Shown one piece after another: positions 27,995 to 36,328 of a stretch of DNA of 64,000 nucleotides; the stretch's first letter is position 1, and the number at the start of each line of letters is the position of its first letter. A program made the position numbers and the translations under genes. Source of the stretch: Pseudomonas sp. EpS/L25 (GTDB lineage: Bacteria; Pseudomonadota; Gammaproteobacteria; Pseudomonadales; Pseudomonadaceae); assembly GCF_001512295.1 (NCBI RefSeq), contig NZ_LNUP01000002.1, positions 338,027 to 402,026 on the forward strand, read 5' to 3'. The notes beneath the pieces were generated by a model that did not search any database, was not told the origin of the DNA, and saw only the letters and a list, made by a program, of their open reading frames with translations.

Positions 27995-28657
27995 ATGGCA
28001 CTGCAACAGTCCAGTCGCAGTTCAAGCGCAGCAGACCTGCAACAGGCCGCCTTCCAGCCCCTGCAACAAGGTGACTTCGCGACCCTGCAACACGCGCCCT
28101 TCTTCAAAGGGCTTTTAAAACCCTTTAAGGGACCCTTTAAAGGTAAGGGGGAGCTGGACCATTTGGCTGAGCAATGCCGTTCCCTTGAGGCTGACCTGAA
28201 CGTCCTGGCTCAGGAGCGGATCCTCGCCCAGGCCAGGCGGTTTCCCTTCAGCCTGCTGCCCATCCGCATGACTCATCAACACACCTCGGCGGGCCCCGTG
28301 TTCCTGCGCTGGCAGCAGAGCGGAACCCGCAAGATGGGCGTGGGGCTGTGGGCCCAGCTCTGCCGTGATCCCCGGACACCCGAGACGCTGCTTGCAGACC
28401 TACTCGCCCTGGAGCGGCAGCGCATCGCGTTGAACATGCAAATCAGCCTGGTCCACACCATCGGCCGGCAGGCCGCCGAGTGCGCCGAGAAGATGGCCCA
28501 GGCCGATGCCGTTTACACAGAACGGCTGCAACAGATCACTCAATCCCGCGGCACAGACGCCGCATCCCAGCAGGAGGCCAAACATGGGCACAGCAGTAGT
28601 GTGGGAAGGCAACATCGGCTCCGATCCGGAGTACCGCAAAATCCAGAAAGGCAATAA
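27995..28657 (+). CDS. DUF3158 family protein
   Basis: A protein of about 220 residues, conserved next to ssb in this ICE class (DUF3158). The core includes ARRFPFSLLPIRMTHQHTSAGPVFLRWQQSG. Near residues 36-50 it has a local repeat (FFKGLLKPFKGPFKGKG), encoded by DNA with repeated CCCTTTAAAG-like words. A TTG at 27986 would add three residues; the ATG at 27995 is preferred. Function unknown; it overlaps the start of ssb. Confidence 0.85.
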   Translation: MALQQSSRSSSAADLQQAAFQPLQQGDFATLQHAPFFKGLLKPFKGPFKGKGELDHLAEQCRSLEADLNVLAQERILAQARRFPFSLLPIRMTHQHTSAGPVFLRWQQSGTRKMGVGLWAQLCRDPRTPETLLADLLALERQRIALNMQISLVHTIGRQAAECAEKMAQADAVYTERLQQITQSRGTDAASQQEAKHGHSSSVGRQHRLRSGVPQNPERQ

Positions 28658-29042
28658 CGAGCCTCGGCATCTGCTGCGGCTCAATGTCTACTTCGACCGC
28701 AGCATTCGGCTCGCGGACGGCAGCTACGAAGACCGGGGAGGATTCTGGGCAAACGTCGAGTGGTGGCACCAGGATGCAGAAAGCTACAGCAGTCTGTTCC
28801 AGAAAGGGATGCGTGTACTGGTCGATGGGGTAGCGGTCATGGATCGCTGGAAGGACGCCAACGGGTTGGAGCAGGCGGCATTGAAGCTTGAGGCCTCGCG
28901 CGTGGCCATCCTCCCGCACCGGCTGGTCTCGGTGGAACTGGGCCAGCGTTCGGGCAACGGCCAGGCGCGGCAGAGCACTGCTCCGCAGCCGGCACCGGCG
29001 GCGCCGACTTCGGACGACTTTGACGACGACATCCCCTGTTAG
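28584..29042 (+). CDS. ssb: Single-stranded DNA-binding protein
   Basis: A 152-residue OB-fold SSB of the ICE-encoded type (GTAVVWEGNIGSDPEYRKI, later GFWANVEWWHQDAESYSSLFQKGMRVLVDG). The C-terminal tail ends DDFDDDIPC, an acidic tip like the usual DDDIPF except for Cys in place of Phe, which could alter partner binding. AGGAGG precedes the ATG. It protects single strands during replication or conjugative transfer. Confidence 0.92.
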   Translation: MGTAVVWEGNIGSDPEYRKIQKGNNEPRHLLRLNVYFDRSIRLADGSYEDRGGFWANVEWWHQDAESYSSLFQKGMRVLVDGVAVMDRWKDANGLEQAALKLEASRVAILPHRLVSVELGQRSGNGQARQSTAPQPAPAAPTSDDFDDDIPC

Positions 29043-29078
29043 GGGTCTTTGAAATTGGCGCCGCCCCTACGTGACGCT

Positions 29079-29207
29079 TCAGGTGATGGGAGGCCCGTTC
29101 AACGTGAGCCTCCCGTTCCGCAGGCCTGGCTCGCTGGGGAAAAAAATCGCCAGATCGTGAAGCTGCTGGTAGAGGCGAAGCGACTTGTTCGGGGCACTCT
29201 CGGCCAT
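29079..29207 (-). CDS. Small divergent hypothetical protein (42 aa)
   Basis: On the minus strand an ATG at 29207 preceded by GAGGAGATGAGGC opens 42 codons (MAESAPNKSLRLYQQLHDL...) ending at TGA. Composition is protein-like and the ribosome-binding site is strong, so I consider it probable although short. The 3' part lies on a 7-bp hairpin (GGGAGGC/GCCTCCC) just after ssb. Divergent from the Rmf-like gene. No family recognised. Confidence 0.45.
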   Translation of the reverse strand: MAESAPNKSLRLYQQLHDLAIFFPSEPGLRNGRLTLNGPPIT

Positions 29208-29291
29208 GCCTCATCTCCTCGGACCAGGCATTTGGGGCGCGCCTCGACGTGAAACTGCTGGACCAGTCGACTTCCTCAGCGGGGCACTGCC

Positions 29292-29498
29292 ATGGCGAAG
29301 AGAGCTGCTGCAGAAACGAAACTCAAACCGCATGACCGACGTTCGGGCGCCCTCGCCCATGCGGCCACAGCGAAGGCCGGCGCCGAGGCAGCCATGGCCC
29401 GGGCGGGATTGCACACCTGCCCCTATACCCACCCGCCGTTTCGGGCATCGTGGTTGAAGGGCTACCAACGAGCGGCTCAGCTGACGCTCGATGTCTGA
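29292..29498 (+). CDS. Rmf/CrpP-family small protein
   Basis: A 68-residue basic protein. The C-terminal half (ATAKAGAEAAMARAGLHTCPYTHPPFRASWLKGYQRA) follows the ribosome modulation factor pattern: G/A-rich helix, CPY, FR..W..GY. The Rmf/CrpP family includes Rmf, which dimerises 70S ribosomes in stationary phase, and plasmid CrpP, reported to affect fluoroquinolone susceptibility. Whether this copy does either is unknown. It sits in a small cargo patch after ssb, not coupled to its neighbours. Confidence 0.7.
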   Translation: MAKRAAAETKLKPHDRRSGALAHAATAKAGAEAAMARAGLHTCPYTHPPFRASWLKGYQRAAQLTLDV

Positions 29499-29624
29499 CT
29501 CGTGGTCTAGTACGGATCGACCTTGGCGAAAATCGCACTATCGATCTCCGTAGCGCTAGCTAGACCACAAACGCGAACTGATCGACACTTTGTCCCTCTA
29601 TCGCGAGCTGCCGAGGCAACGTTC

Positions 29625-29951
29625 ATGAGTTTTCATACTGAATTATGGATCCAGCTGGAGGAAGGCCGGGCGGCGGATGTCGAAGGCATCCGTGATCACC
29701 TGACAAGCTACTTGGATCGGAACGCGCTTCATCACGTCGTTTACAACGACCTGATCACCGCTTTCTCGTCAGGCAACTCAATCTTCAATCTGGATGGCTG
29801 GTCTGTGCGAGCACTGCTCGCCGAAGTTTCGAAGCAACTACCCAAACTTGAGTTCGCAGCCCGAGGCGTAGGTGAGGAAATAAGGGACACTTGGGTTCGT
29901 GAATTCGCTGGAGGTGAGCAAAGCTTCGAGGCTGGCCCCTGGAACGAGTAG
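29625..29951 (+). CDS. Hypothetical cargo protein
   Basis: A 108-residue acidic protein (MSFHTELWIQLEEGRAADVEGIRDHL...), with GAGG eight bases before the ATG; an upstream extension to 29523 lacks a ribosome-binding site. Base composition is lower in GC than the backbone genes on both sides, suggesting separate acquisition. No family recognised; predicted soluble. Confidence 0.65.
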   Translation: MSFHTELWIQLEEGRAADVEGIRDHLTSYLDRNALHHVVYNDLITAFSSGNSIFNLDGWSVRALLAEVSKQLPKLEFAARGVGEEIRDTWVREFAGGEQSFEAGPWNE

Positions 29952-30020
29952 CTTAACCGGCGGCAACCTAACGGCGGCAGGTTGAGGTTGTAGCTTCCAT
30001 CGCTCAGCTGAACCTCTGAT

Positions 30021-30044
30021 CCTCCGCGGCATTGAACGCGGAGG
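30021..30044 (+). promoter_or_regulatory. Shine-Dalgarno-sequestering hairpin
   Basis: A perfect 8-bp inverted repeat CCTCCGCG/CGCGGAGG around an 8-nt loop. The right arm contains the GGAGG that serves the ATG at 30051 (spacing 6). Upstream, CAACCT/AGGTTG and GAGGTT/AACCTC could form alternative helices, giving the look of an RNA switch. Confidence 0.6.
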
Positions 30045-30050
30045 TCCCTC

Positions 30051-30143
30051 ATGCTGCTTTTCGTCGCGGTGCTATTCGGCTGTTTGATCGGGGTCGACGT
30101 TAACCACCTGAGGCCCCAGTACTTATCGCCGAGCAAAAGATGA
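30051..30143 (+). CDS. 30-residue membrane leader peptide
   Basis: MLLFVAVLFGCLIGVDVNHL... is one hydrophobic helix followed by a short basic tail. GGAGG lies six bases before the ATG and its stop overlaps the helicase start (ATGA), so its translation probably feeds the helicase gene. It could be a regulatory leader or a genuine small membrane protein. Confidence 0.55.
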   Translation: MLLFVAVLFGCLIGVDVNHLRPQYLSPSKR

Positions 30144-32104
30144 GGCAACCCTCGCTGCGCAATGCGGCAGGTACCTCCCAGTTGCTGCAGCGGGCCGTCT
30201 GCGACGGCTACGACTTCGGCCTGAAGATGCCCTACATCGAGGGCGCCAACCGCCTGCTCACGGCCCGCGGTGGATCCTTCATTCGCCGAGGCGAGCACCC
30301 GTTGTGGCGGTTCTGGCGGGTGCCCCAGCGTCGATTACTGGACGACCTGGAGGTGCTCTTCCACCAGTTGGTGGAGTTGGCCGATGGCCGTTTCGCCCAG
30401 GACTGGTCCGTCTTCAGCCGCAAGATCGCCGATGCCCAAGCCGACGTCCGGAGGGATCTCTTCATCTGGGGCATGCGGCTACGGATTGCGCCGCTGTCCG
30501 GTGGGGGTGTGGTGCTGTCCGGTGACTACCACCCGGGGTGCGTCGCCGTGGCCAAGCGCATGCGCGGCGCCTTCCTCTCCAGCAGTCGCGCCTGGCGGGT
30601 GCCGGCGTCAGCGGAGCTGCTGCGAAGCAACCTCATCCTGGAGCTGGGACTGCTCGAGGAGCAGTTCGAGATGCTCGACGTGCTCCAGGAGCTGCTGTCA
30701 GACGGCTCCATCAGCACGGCGCGGGACGTCACGTCGATGTCGATTGGCGGGCCGCCCCAGGAGCGAGCGTCGTGCTCGGTCGAAGAGGGCAGTGAAGCGG
30801 ATGTCTACCTGGCCGCGGTACCGGACATCACGACTACCAGCTGGACGCTGGAAGCCATCGACGCCGAGCTCAAGCCGTTTTCACTGATGTCGCACCAGCC
30901 GGCCGGCATCCGGCACCTGCTGCAGCGGACCAGCGCATTACTGGCGGACGATATGGGGCTGGGCAAGAGCCGTCAGGCGGTGATCGCCGCCGGCATCCAG
31001 TCCGCAGGTCGCCCGATCCTGGTGGTGGTGCTAGCCAGCCTGGTAATCAACTGGGAGCGGGAGATCCAGGCGGTCTATCCGGACGCGCGGATCGCCCGGC
31101 AGCGGTATCTGGCGGACGCCCAGTGGGTGATCGTCAATTACGAACGCTTGGGCGACTTCGTGGCCATCGCCGGTCAGTTCGCCGTGATGATCGTCGATGA
31201 GGCGCACCGGCTGAAGGAGCCAACCGCGGCCTGGACCCGCAATGGCTTCGACATCGCCGCCAAGGTGCCCAACCGCTACCTTCTGACCGGGACGCCGGTG
31301 CTCAACCGGGAGTCGGAACTGCATACGCTGCTGCGCCTGTCCGGCCACCCCATCGGCCAGCTGCCGCTCAAGGACTTCTGTGAGCGCTTCGCCGGCAGTC
31401 CTGAATTCCGCCAAGCGCTGCGCGCCGAGATCTGCGACTGGATGCTGCGCAGGCGCAAGGACGTCCTCCCCGACCTCAAGGGCAAGCAGCAGCAGACCGT
31501 ACCGGTGGTGCTCGATGAGCGGCAGCAGCATGAGTACAACGCTATCCGCACTGCGGATCGACCCGTCTTCGCGCGACTGGGACAACTCAGGCAGTTGCTG
31601 GAGCGGGTCAAGGTGCCGGTGGTGATGGAGCTGCTGACCGAGCTGGAGCCTGACGACAAGGCGATCCTGTTCTGTGAGTACAAGGAGACGGTCGCCACGT
31701 TGCAGGCACTGTGCGCAGCCGCTGGCATCTGTTGTGTCACGCTGGTGGGGACCGACAGCGTGACCAAGCGGCAGAAGGCGATCGATCACTTCCAGCAAGA
31801 CGCCGACTGCCGGGTCTTTATCTGCACCACGTCAGCAGCCGGCACCGGCAACAACCTGACTGCGGCCAATTACGTGTTCTTCCTGGGCTTGCCCTGGACG
31901 CCCGGCCAGCAGGACCAGGCCGAGGATCGGGCGTATCGCAACGGCCAGCAGCGGCTGGTGGTGGTGAAGATCCCGCTGGTGGAGAACAGCATCGATCTGC
32001 AGCTGTGGCAGATGCTCCAGGACAAGCGGCGGATCGCCTCTGATCTGATTGAGCCTGATGCCATTAAGCGCGTGCAATCCGAGCTTGCAGGTAGCTTTTC
32101 CTAG
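30140..32104 (+). CDS. SNF2-type DEAD/DEAH helicase
   Basis: A 654-residue superfamily 2 ATPase. The N-terminal 230 residues are an accessory domain; the SNF2 core shows Q motif-like MSHQPAGIRHLL, Walker A DDMGLGKSRQ near residue 270, DEAH (VDEAHRLKE) near 352, LTGTPVLN, and C-terminal motif VI QAEDRAYRNGQ near 594. Such proteins translocate on double-stranded DNA and remodel protein-DNA complexes. Homologues are backbone genes in this ICE class. It is translationally coupled to the small peptide upstream. Confidence 0.92.
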   Translation: MRQPSLRNAAGTSQLLQRAVCDGYDFGLKMPYIEGANRLLTARGGSFIRRGEHPLWRFWRVPQRRLLDDLEVLFHQLVELADGRFAQDWSVFSRKIADAQADVRRDLFIWGMRLRIAPLSGGGVVLSGDYHPGCVAVAKRMRGAFLSSSRAWRVPASAELLRSNLILELGLLEEQFEMLDVLQELLSDGSISTARDVTSMSIGGPPQERASCSVEEGSEADVYLAAVPDITTTSWTLEAIDAELKPFSLMSHQPAGIRHLLQRTSALLADDMGLGKSRQAVIAAGIQSAGRPILVVVLASLVINWEREIQAVYPDARIARQRYLADAQWVIVNYERLGDFVAIAGQFAVMIVDEAHRLKEPTAAWTRNGFDIAAKVPNRYLLTGTPVLNRESELHTLLRLSGHPIGQLPLKDFCERFAGSPEFRQALRAEICDWMLRRRKDVLPDLKGKQQQTVPVVLDERQQHEYNAIRTADRPVFARLGQLRQLLERVKVPVVMELLTELEPDDKAILFCEYKETVATLQALCAAAGICCVTLVGTDSVTKRQKAIDHFQQDADCRVFICTTSAAGTGNNLTAANYVFFLGLPWTPGQQDQAEDRAYRNGQQRLVVVKIPLVENSIDLQLWQMLQDKRRIASDLIEPDAIKRVQSELAGSFS

Positions 32105-32861
32105 CAATTCCAGGCCTTTGACTAAAAAAACTGAAGGTCACGGGGCCAGAATGCCACAGTCGCCTTCTAACGTTTTCTTATGCTCGCAAAGTTGTTCATA
32201 CCGATCCGGTATATCTGTCGACGTCCCTGGCACTAAGGGTGAACTCGGATGTACGTTATTCGACCACCCCTCTCTAAACCCAGCATTTACGTGCCCCGGC
32301 TCGGTTCGGTCCTCAGGATACCCCCACTACCGAACAGCTTATCCACGTATTATCCACAGCCACAAACGTGAAAAACGCGACATCTAGTGGCGTTTGCCTG
32401 CCAATACCACCATATATAGCAGTTGATCGCTATGACCTGGGACGGCGAAACACCCCCCTGTCAAGACTGTCTCTCCCTGCAACAGGGGCTTATTCTGTCG
32501 CCCATACATGAGGTTAAAGACACCGTCATGACACGGATCAAAAACTCCACTTATTGTGCTGTAGATACCCAAAGGCACTATAGGTAGCATTTGAGATGAA
32601 AGGGCCACCTCAGCTGAGGAGGCTCGGCAGGGATGCCGATAATGAGGGTGGTCAAAAGCCATCCTGGAGATAGGATACGGGTGGACTGCGACTAGCTTCC
32701 GACGGCGCACCGCAGCCACCCGTGGCTCCGAAATGACACTGGTGAGCAGCACTTCGGAAGGCCGTATTTAACGCCCAGCGTGATTATCACGTCAACGCGT
32801 TTTACTGACGGCTGAGGGATCGCTCACCCTCCGAAAACGTCTGGACCACGAGGAATCAGAC
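32105..32861. other. Hairpin-rich gap with DnaA boxes, candidate origin
   Basis: A gene-free stretch of about 750 bp. It has DnaA-box-like TTATCCACG (32339-32347) and TTATCCACA (32350-32358) in direct orientation 11 bp apart; a perfect palindrome CCTCAGCTGAGG (32608-32619); a long hairpin GGGTGG-CTGCG/CGCAG-CCACCC (32679-32721); palindrome CGTGATTATCACG near 32780; and CGTTTT/AAAACG plus GTCTG/CAGAC helices before the gene at 32862. A minus-strand frame of 122 codons here lacks protein character. It may be an origin, a transfer site or a regulatory RNA region. Confidence 0.5.
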
Positions 32862-33026
32862 ATGAGCAATATCTCTCGACGTCGCCGTATTCGGCGCATT
32901 CCACGCATCAGAACCGTACTCGTCCACCGCTATCGGCGCTTCCGCTTTGGCCGCTGGGAGGACGTTTGCCAGCACTACCGCAGCCTGCCTCAGCCACAGC
33001 TTGTCTTCGATTTTGGGGACGCATGA
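32862..33026 (+). CDS. Small arginine-rich protein
   Basis: A 54-residue, very basic protein (MSNISRRRRIRRIPRIRTVLVHRYRR...), with GAGGAA eight bases before the ATG and its stop overlapping the start of the DUF3892 gene. The basic N-terminus suggests nucleic-acid or membrane binding. The ribosome-binding site lies in the loop of a GTCTG/CAGAC hairpin. No family recognised. Confidence 0.6.
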   Translation: MSNISRRRRIRRIPRIRTVLVHRYRRFRFGRWEDVCQHYRSLPQPQLVFDFGDA

Positions 33027-33241
33027 GCATGGCCAAGCATATTCGTGGAAACGGCGACGGCCCCAATGGGGAAAACCAGTCCTACACCATACAAGGCCGT
33101 GGCACCGTGTCGCGGCCCCAATTGGTGAAGGAAGTTGAGGCAGGCAAGCATCCCGACTTTGGGATCATGACCCGCAACGGAACGCCCTATGTTCGAGCTC
33201 ACCCTGATGGACAGAAAGGCAACAACGTAGATCGGGATTGA
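33023..33241 (+). CDS. DUF3892 domain protein
   Basis: A 72-residue protein matching DUF3892 (QSYTIQGRGTVSRPQLVKEVEAGKHPDFGIMTRNGTPYVRAHPDG). Two close starts, 33023 (MSMAK) and 33029 (MAK), are possible; the first overlaps the previous stop as ATGA. Function unknown. It is followed by a 6-bp hairpin AGGCCA/TGGCCT at 33252-33267 without a T run. Confidence 0.8.
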   Translation: MSMAKHIRGNGDGPNGENQSYTIQGRGTVSRPQLVKEVEAGKHPDFGIMTRNGTPYVRAHPDGQKGNNVDRD

Positions 33242-33364
33242 GCAATCTGTAAGGCCAGGGATGGCCTACTCCTAACCTCTTTCGCTCTAGTTACGGTTAT
33301 CTCCTGCTTTCAGTTAGGCGCGCTGGCACCGTGACCCCCATCACGAATTGGGGCCACGCCGCAC

Positions 33365-34591
33365 ATGACCTGGAAGCTATCCTCCCTCCCTCCGCTGGCA
33401 CTCGCCGCCGCTCTGGCTGGCTGCGTTGCGCACGAATCCGCCCCGCCGGCTGCCGGCCCCGACAGCTCGCGCAATCCTGAGCTGCTACAGCCCGATCTCT
33501 ACCCGAAAGGCGCTGTGTCAGAACCCCAGGTCCGGTACGGCCGTTATACCCTGGTAAATACCGCGCCGGAGACCGAGCAGCGGGACCTGATGGCCCAGAT
33601 CATCGACGTAAACATCCCGGCCAACATGAAGCCGACCGTTCGCGACGCGATGCAGTACGTGGTCAATCGCTCCGGTTATAGCCTGTGCGGCCCCGAGCAG
33701 GGACACGTCAATATCCTCTTCACCCGCCCGCTGCCGGCGGCCCAGTACAAGCTGGGCCCCATGAGCTTGCGCAACACCCTGCAGGTGCTGGCCGGCCCGG
33801 CCTGGCGGGTCAAGGTCGACGAGGTTGTGCGGTCGGTGTGCTTTGTACTGCGCCCGGGCTATCAGCTGCCGGAAACGTCGCGCCTGGCCACGGCGCCCAC
33901 TCTGCCAGCCGCGACGGCGCGGACCTCGGCTCCTCCGGCCACGCCCACCGCCTCCACTGTCACGACGTCCGCAGTGGTCGCCAGCACTCCCCTGCAGGTG
34001 CAACCAGCGTCCACGGCTACGCAATCGGCGCCCCCTCTAACCGCGGCCAAGGGCACGGCAGCCCTGGCCGCCACCGAGCACCATCGTGCGACTCCGGCCA
34101 AGGACGGCCCTTCTCATTCCGCTCCAGCGACTGGCCTGTCTGGGCAGGCAGTGTCTACCCGTGCACAGCCGTCCACCACCCAGCCCTCAGCGGCGTCTCG
34201 CGCCAAGTCCAACGCAGTGGCAACCGCGCCGAGACCCGCTACGGCGTCGAGCAGTTCGACGACCAGCAGTCTCTACGGCCAGCCCTCGGTCCGGCTGACC
34301 GAGCCGGCGTCCGCCATGAGCGAGACCTGGGATGCGCCTGTGGGCAGCACGCTCAGGCAGTCGGTCGAGGCGTGGGCCAAGCGGGCCAGTGGGCAAGGAC
34401 CCAGTTGGCGAGTGATCTGGGAAGCTGCTGACCTCGACTATCCCATCGAGGCCGCCCTCCACTTCCGCGGCACCTTTGCCGAGGCCATCGCCCAGATTTT
34501 TCCGCTCTACGACGGCGCCCGTCGCTCGTTCGTCGTCGACGTCAACACCAGCCAGCGCTTCGTCGCCGTGGCCGAGAGGAAAAAGCTATGA
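33365..34591 (+). CDS. pilL: Type IVb conjugative pilus protein PilL
   Basis: A 408-residue lipoprotein with lipobox LAGC (Cys20). An N-terminal PilL domain (VRYGRYTLVNTAPETEQRDLMAQIIDVNIP...) is followed by a long Ala/Thr/Pro/Ser-rich linker (about 170-315) and a C-terminal TcpQ-like domain (WDAPVGSTLRQSVEAWAKRASGQGPSWRVIWEA). It is the first gene of the pilus operon used for mating contact. Just upstream, GTGACCCC/GGGGCCAC (33331-33357) can form a hairpin over the start region, and no clear ribosome-binding site is left free. Its stop overlaps pilN. Confidence 0.92.
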   Translation: MTWKLSSLPPLALAAALAGCVAHESAPPAAGPDSSRNPELLQPDLYPKGAVSEPQVRYGRYTLVNTAPETEQRDLMAQIIDVNIPANMKPTVRDAMQYVVNRSGYSLCGPEQGHVNILFTRPLPAAQYKLGPMSLRNTLQVLAGPAWRVKVDEVVRSVCFVLRPGYQLPETSRLATAPTLPAATARTSAPPATPTASTVTTSAVVASTPLQVQPASTATQSAPPLTAAKGTAALAATEHHRATPAKDGPSHSAPATGLSGQAVSTRAQPSTTQPSAASRAKSNAVATAPRPATASSSSTTSSLYGQPSVRLTEPASAMSETWDAPVGSTLRQSVEAWAKRASGQGPSWRVIWEAADLDYPIEAALHFRGTFAEAIAQIFPLYDGARRSFVVDVNTSQRFVAVAERKKL

Positions 34592-36324
34592 TCCACTCCC
34601 TTCGCATTAGCGCTCTTGCCGCGGCGTTTCTTCTCACCAGCTGCTCGGTACAACGGGTCGACCAGTCAGCCCAGCGGGCCGAGGACGATGCGGCAATCGC
34701 AGGCCAGTACACCGCGCTGCTGCGCAATCAGCAGCAACAGCCCAGCCGCGAAACCGTCGTGTTCAGCGACAAGCCCTGGGTCTCGACCCAGCCGGTGGTG
34801 GCCAAGCGCGGTATGCCTTCGGCCCAAGACTGTGAGCTCAGCTATCGCCCGTCAGGCAGTGTCGGCATCACCGAAATCGCCCAGTTCATCACCAGCCAGT
34901 GCGGTATCGCCGTCCTGGTGTCGCCCGATGCGCTGAATCCTAACGCGGCCTCAGTCGGGACACAGCCAGCCGGCTCTGGCCCTGCACCAATCGGAAATCC
35001 AAGCCCTGATAGCCTGGCGGGCCTGCTGCCTGCAGGCGTCATCACCAATCCGGCCACCATGGGCGCAGCCACTGCCAGCGCCGGTGTCGGGTATCGGGGG
35101 TCCGACTTCACAGGTTTTGGCGGCAGTAGCCAGGTCAGCGGTCTCAAGTACAGTGGCAAAGCGTCGGGTCTGCTTGATGAGGTAACCGCGCGCCTGGGCC
35201 TGGGCTGGCGGTACTCGCCCGTCGAGCGAGCGATCAGGATCAGCTACTTCGAGACACGGGTCTTCGATGTCTGGTCCTTCGGTGACAAGCAGGTCATCGC
35301 CAGCACCGTGAAATCCGGCATGGCCACGGCCGCCGGCACCAGTGGGTCGACCTCTGCTGGATCGAGCACCAATGCGGGCGTGTCGGGCGACTCAGGCAGC
35401 AACCAGAGCACCACCGTGACACTGGAGTCCTCGATCCTGCAGGACATCCAGAACAACGTGAAGGCGATGCTCAGCGTGGCCCCTGCCGGGCGCATGTACC
35501 TGGCGCCCTCTACCGGCACCCTGACGGTCACCGACCGGCCAGAAGTCCTCTCACGTATCGAGGCTTACCTCAACGCTACCAATCGCAGCATCACTCAACA
35601 GGTGCTATTCAATGTGAAGGTGTTCGAGGTCACGCTGACCGATTCGGACCAGCTTGGTCTCAACTGGGCAGCGGTCTACCGGTCACTAAATGCCAAATGG
35701 GGCCTGTCCCTTTCCAATACGGTATCCGGCATCAGCACCAATGCGGTCGCTGGCTCGGTGGGTATCGTCAATACCGCCAAGTCGGCCTGGGCCGGCTCCA
35801 ATGCGATAGTCAAGGCGCTGGCCGAGCAGGGCCGGGTATCCAACGTACGCTCGCCATCCGTCACGACCCTGAACATGCAGCCGGCACCGCTGCAGATCGG
35901 CAATGTTCAGGGCTATCTGGCGTCAAGCTCAACCACCACCACGGCATCGGTCGGCTCCAGTACCTCACTCACGCCAGGGACCATCACCAGCGGCTTCAAC
36001 ATGACGCTGCTACCGCGCGTACTCGACAACGACGAGCTGCTGCTGATGGTTTCGATCAACATGAGCAGCAAGCCGACGTTCCAGACGTTCACGAGCAATG
36101 GGTCGAGCGTCCAGTTGCCGGACTACGATGCGAAGTCGCTCTCTCCCAAGGTTAAGCTTCGTAGCGGGCAGACACTCATCCTGTCGGGGTTCGAAGAACT
36201 CAGCGAGAACGCCAAGAAATCCGGTGTGGGCGACCCTGGCTTCTTCGGACTGGGCGGTGGCCGGACGCGCACCTCGGGCCATAGCGTCCTGGTCGTGCTG
36301 ATCACGCCTATTGTGACGGGCTGA
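34588..36324 (+). CDS. pilN: Type IVb pilus secretin PilN
   Basis: A 578-residue outer-membrane secretin lipoprotein (lipobox LTSC, Cys19). The N-terminal half contains the N-domain and a Gly/Ser/Asn-rich stretch (about 245-275); the C-terminal secretin domain shows NVKVFEVTLTDSDQLGLNWAAV, VRSPSVTTLNMQPAPLQIG and the closing LILSGFEE. It forms the channel for the conjugative pilus. It overlaps pilL by four bases. Confidence 0.93.
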   Translation: MIHSLRISALAAAFLLTSCSVQRVDQSAQRAEDDAAIAGQYTALLRNQQQQPSRETVVFSDKPWVSTQPVVAKRGMPSAQDCELSYRPSGSVGITEIAQFITSQCGIAVLVSPDALNPNAASVGTQPAGSGPAPIGNPSPDSLAGLLPAGVITNPATMGAATASAGVGYRGSDFTGFGGSSQVSGLKYSGKASGLLDEVTARLGLGWRYSPVERAIRISYFETRVFDVWSFGDKQVIASTVKSGMATAAGTSGSTSAGSSTNAGVSGDSGSNQSTTVTLESSILQDIQNNVKAMLSVAPAGRMYLAPSTGTLTVTDRPEVLSRIEAYLNATNRSITQQVLFNVKVFEVTLTDSDQLGLNWAAVYRSLNAKWGLSLSNTVSGISTNAVAGSVGIVNTAKSAWAGSNAIVKALAEQGRVSNVRSPSVTTLNMQPAPLQIGNVQGYLASSSTTTTASVGSSTSLTPGTITSGFNMTLLPRVLDNDELLLMVSINMSSKPTFQTFTSNGSSVQLPDYDAKSLSPKVKLRSGQTLILSGFEELSENAKKSGVGDPGFFGLGGGRTRTSGHSVLVVLITPIVTG

Positions 36325-36328
36325 CGCC

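Noticed and set aside
28101..28150. Iteron-like CCCTTTAAAG words in the DUF3158 gene
   Set aside because: They are few, irregularly spaced and explained by a short amino-acid repeat in frame (KPFKGPFKGKG).
32384..32752. Minus-strand frame of 122 codons in the hairpin-rich gap
   Set aside because: No ribosome-binding site and irregular composition; it overlaps strong palindromes that explain the sequence better.
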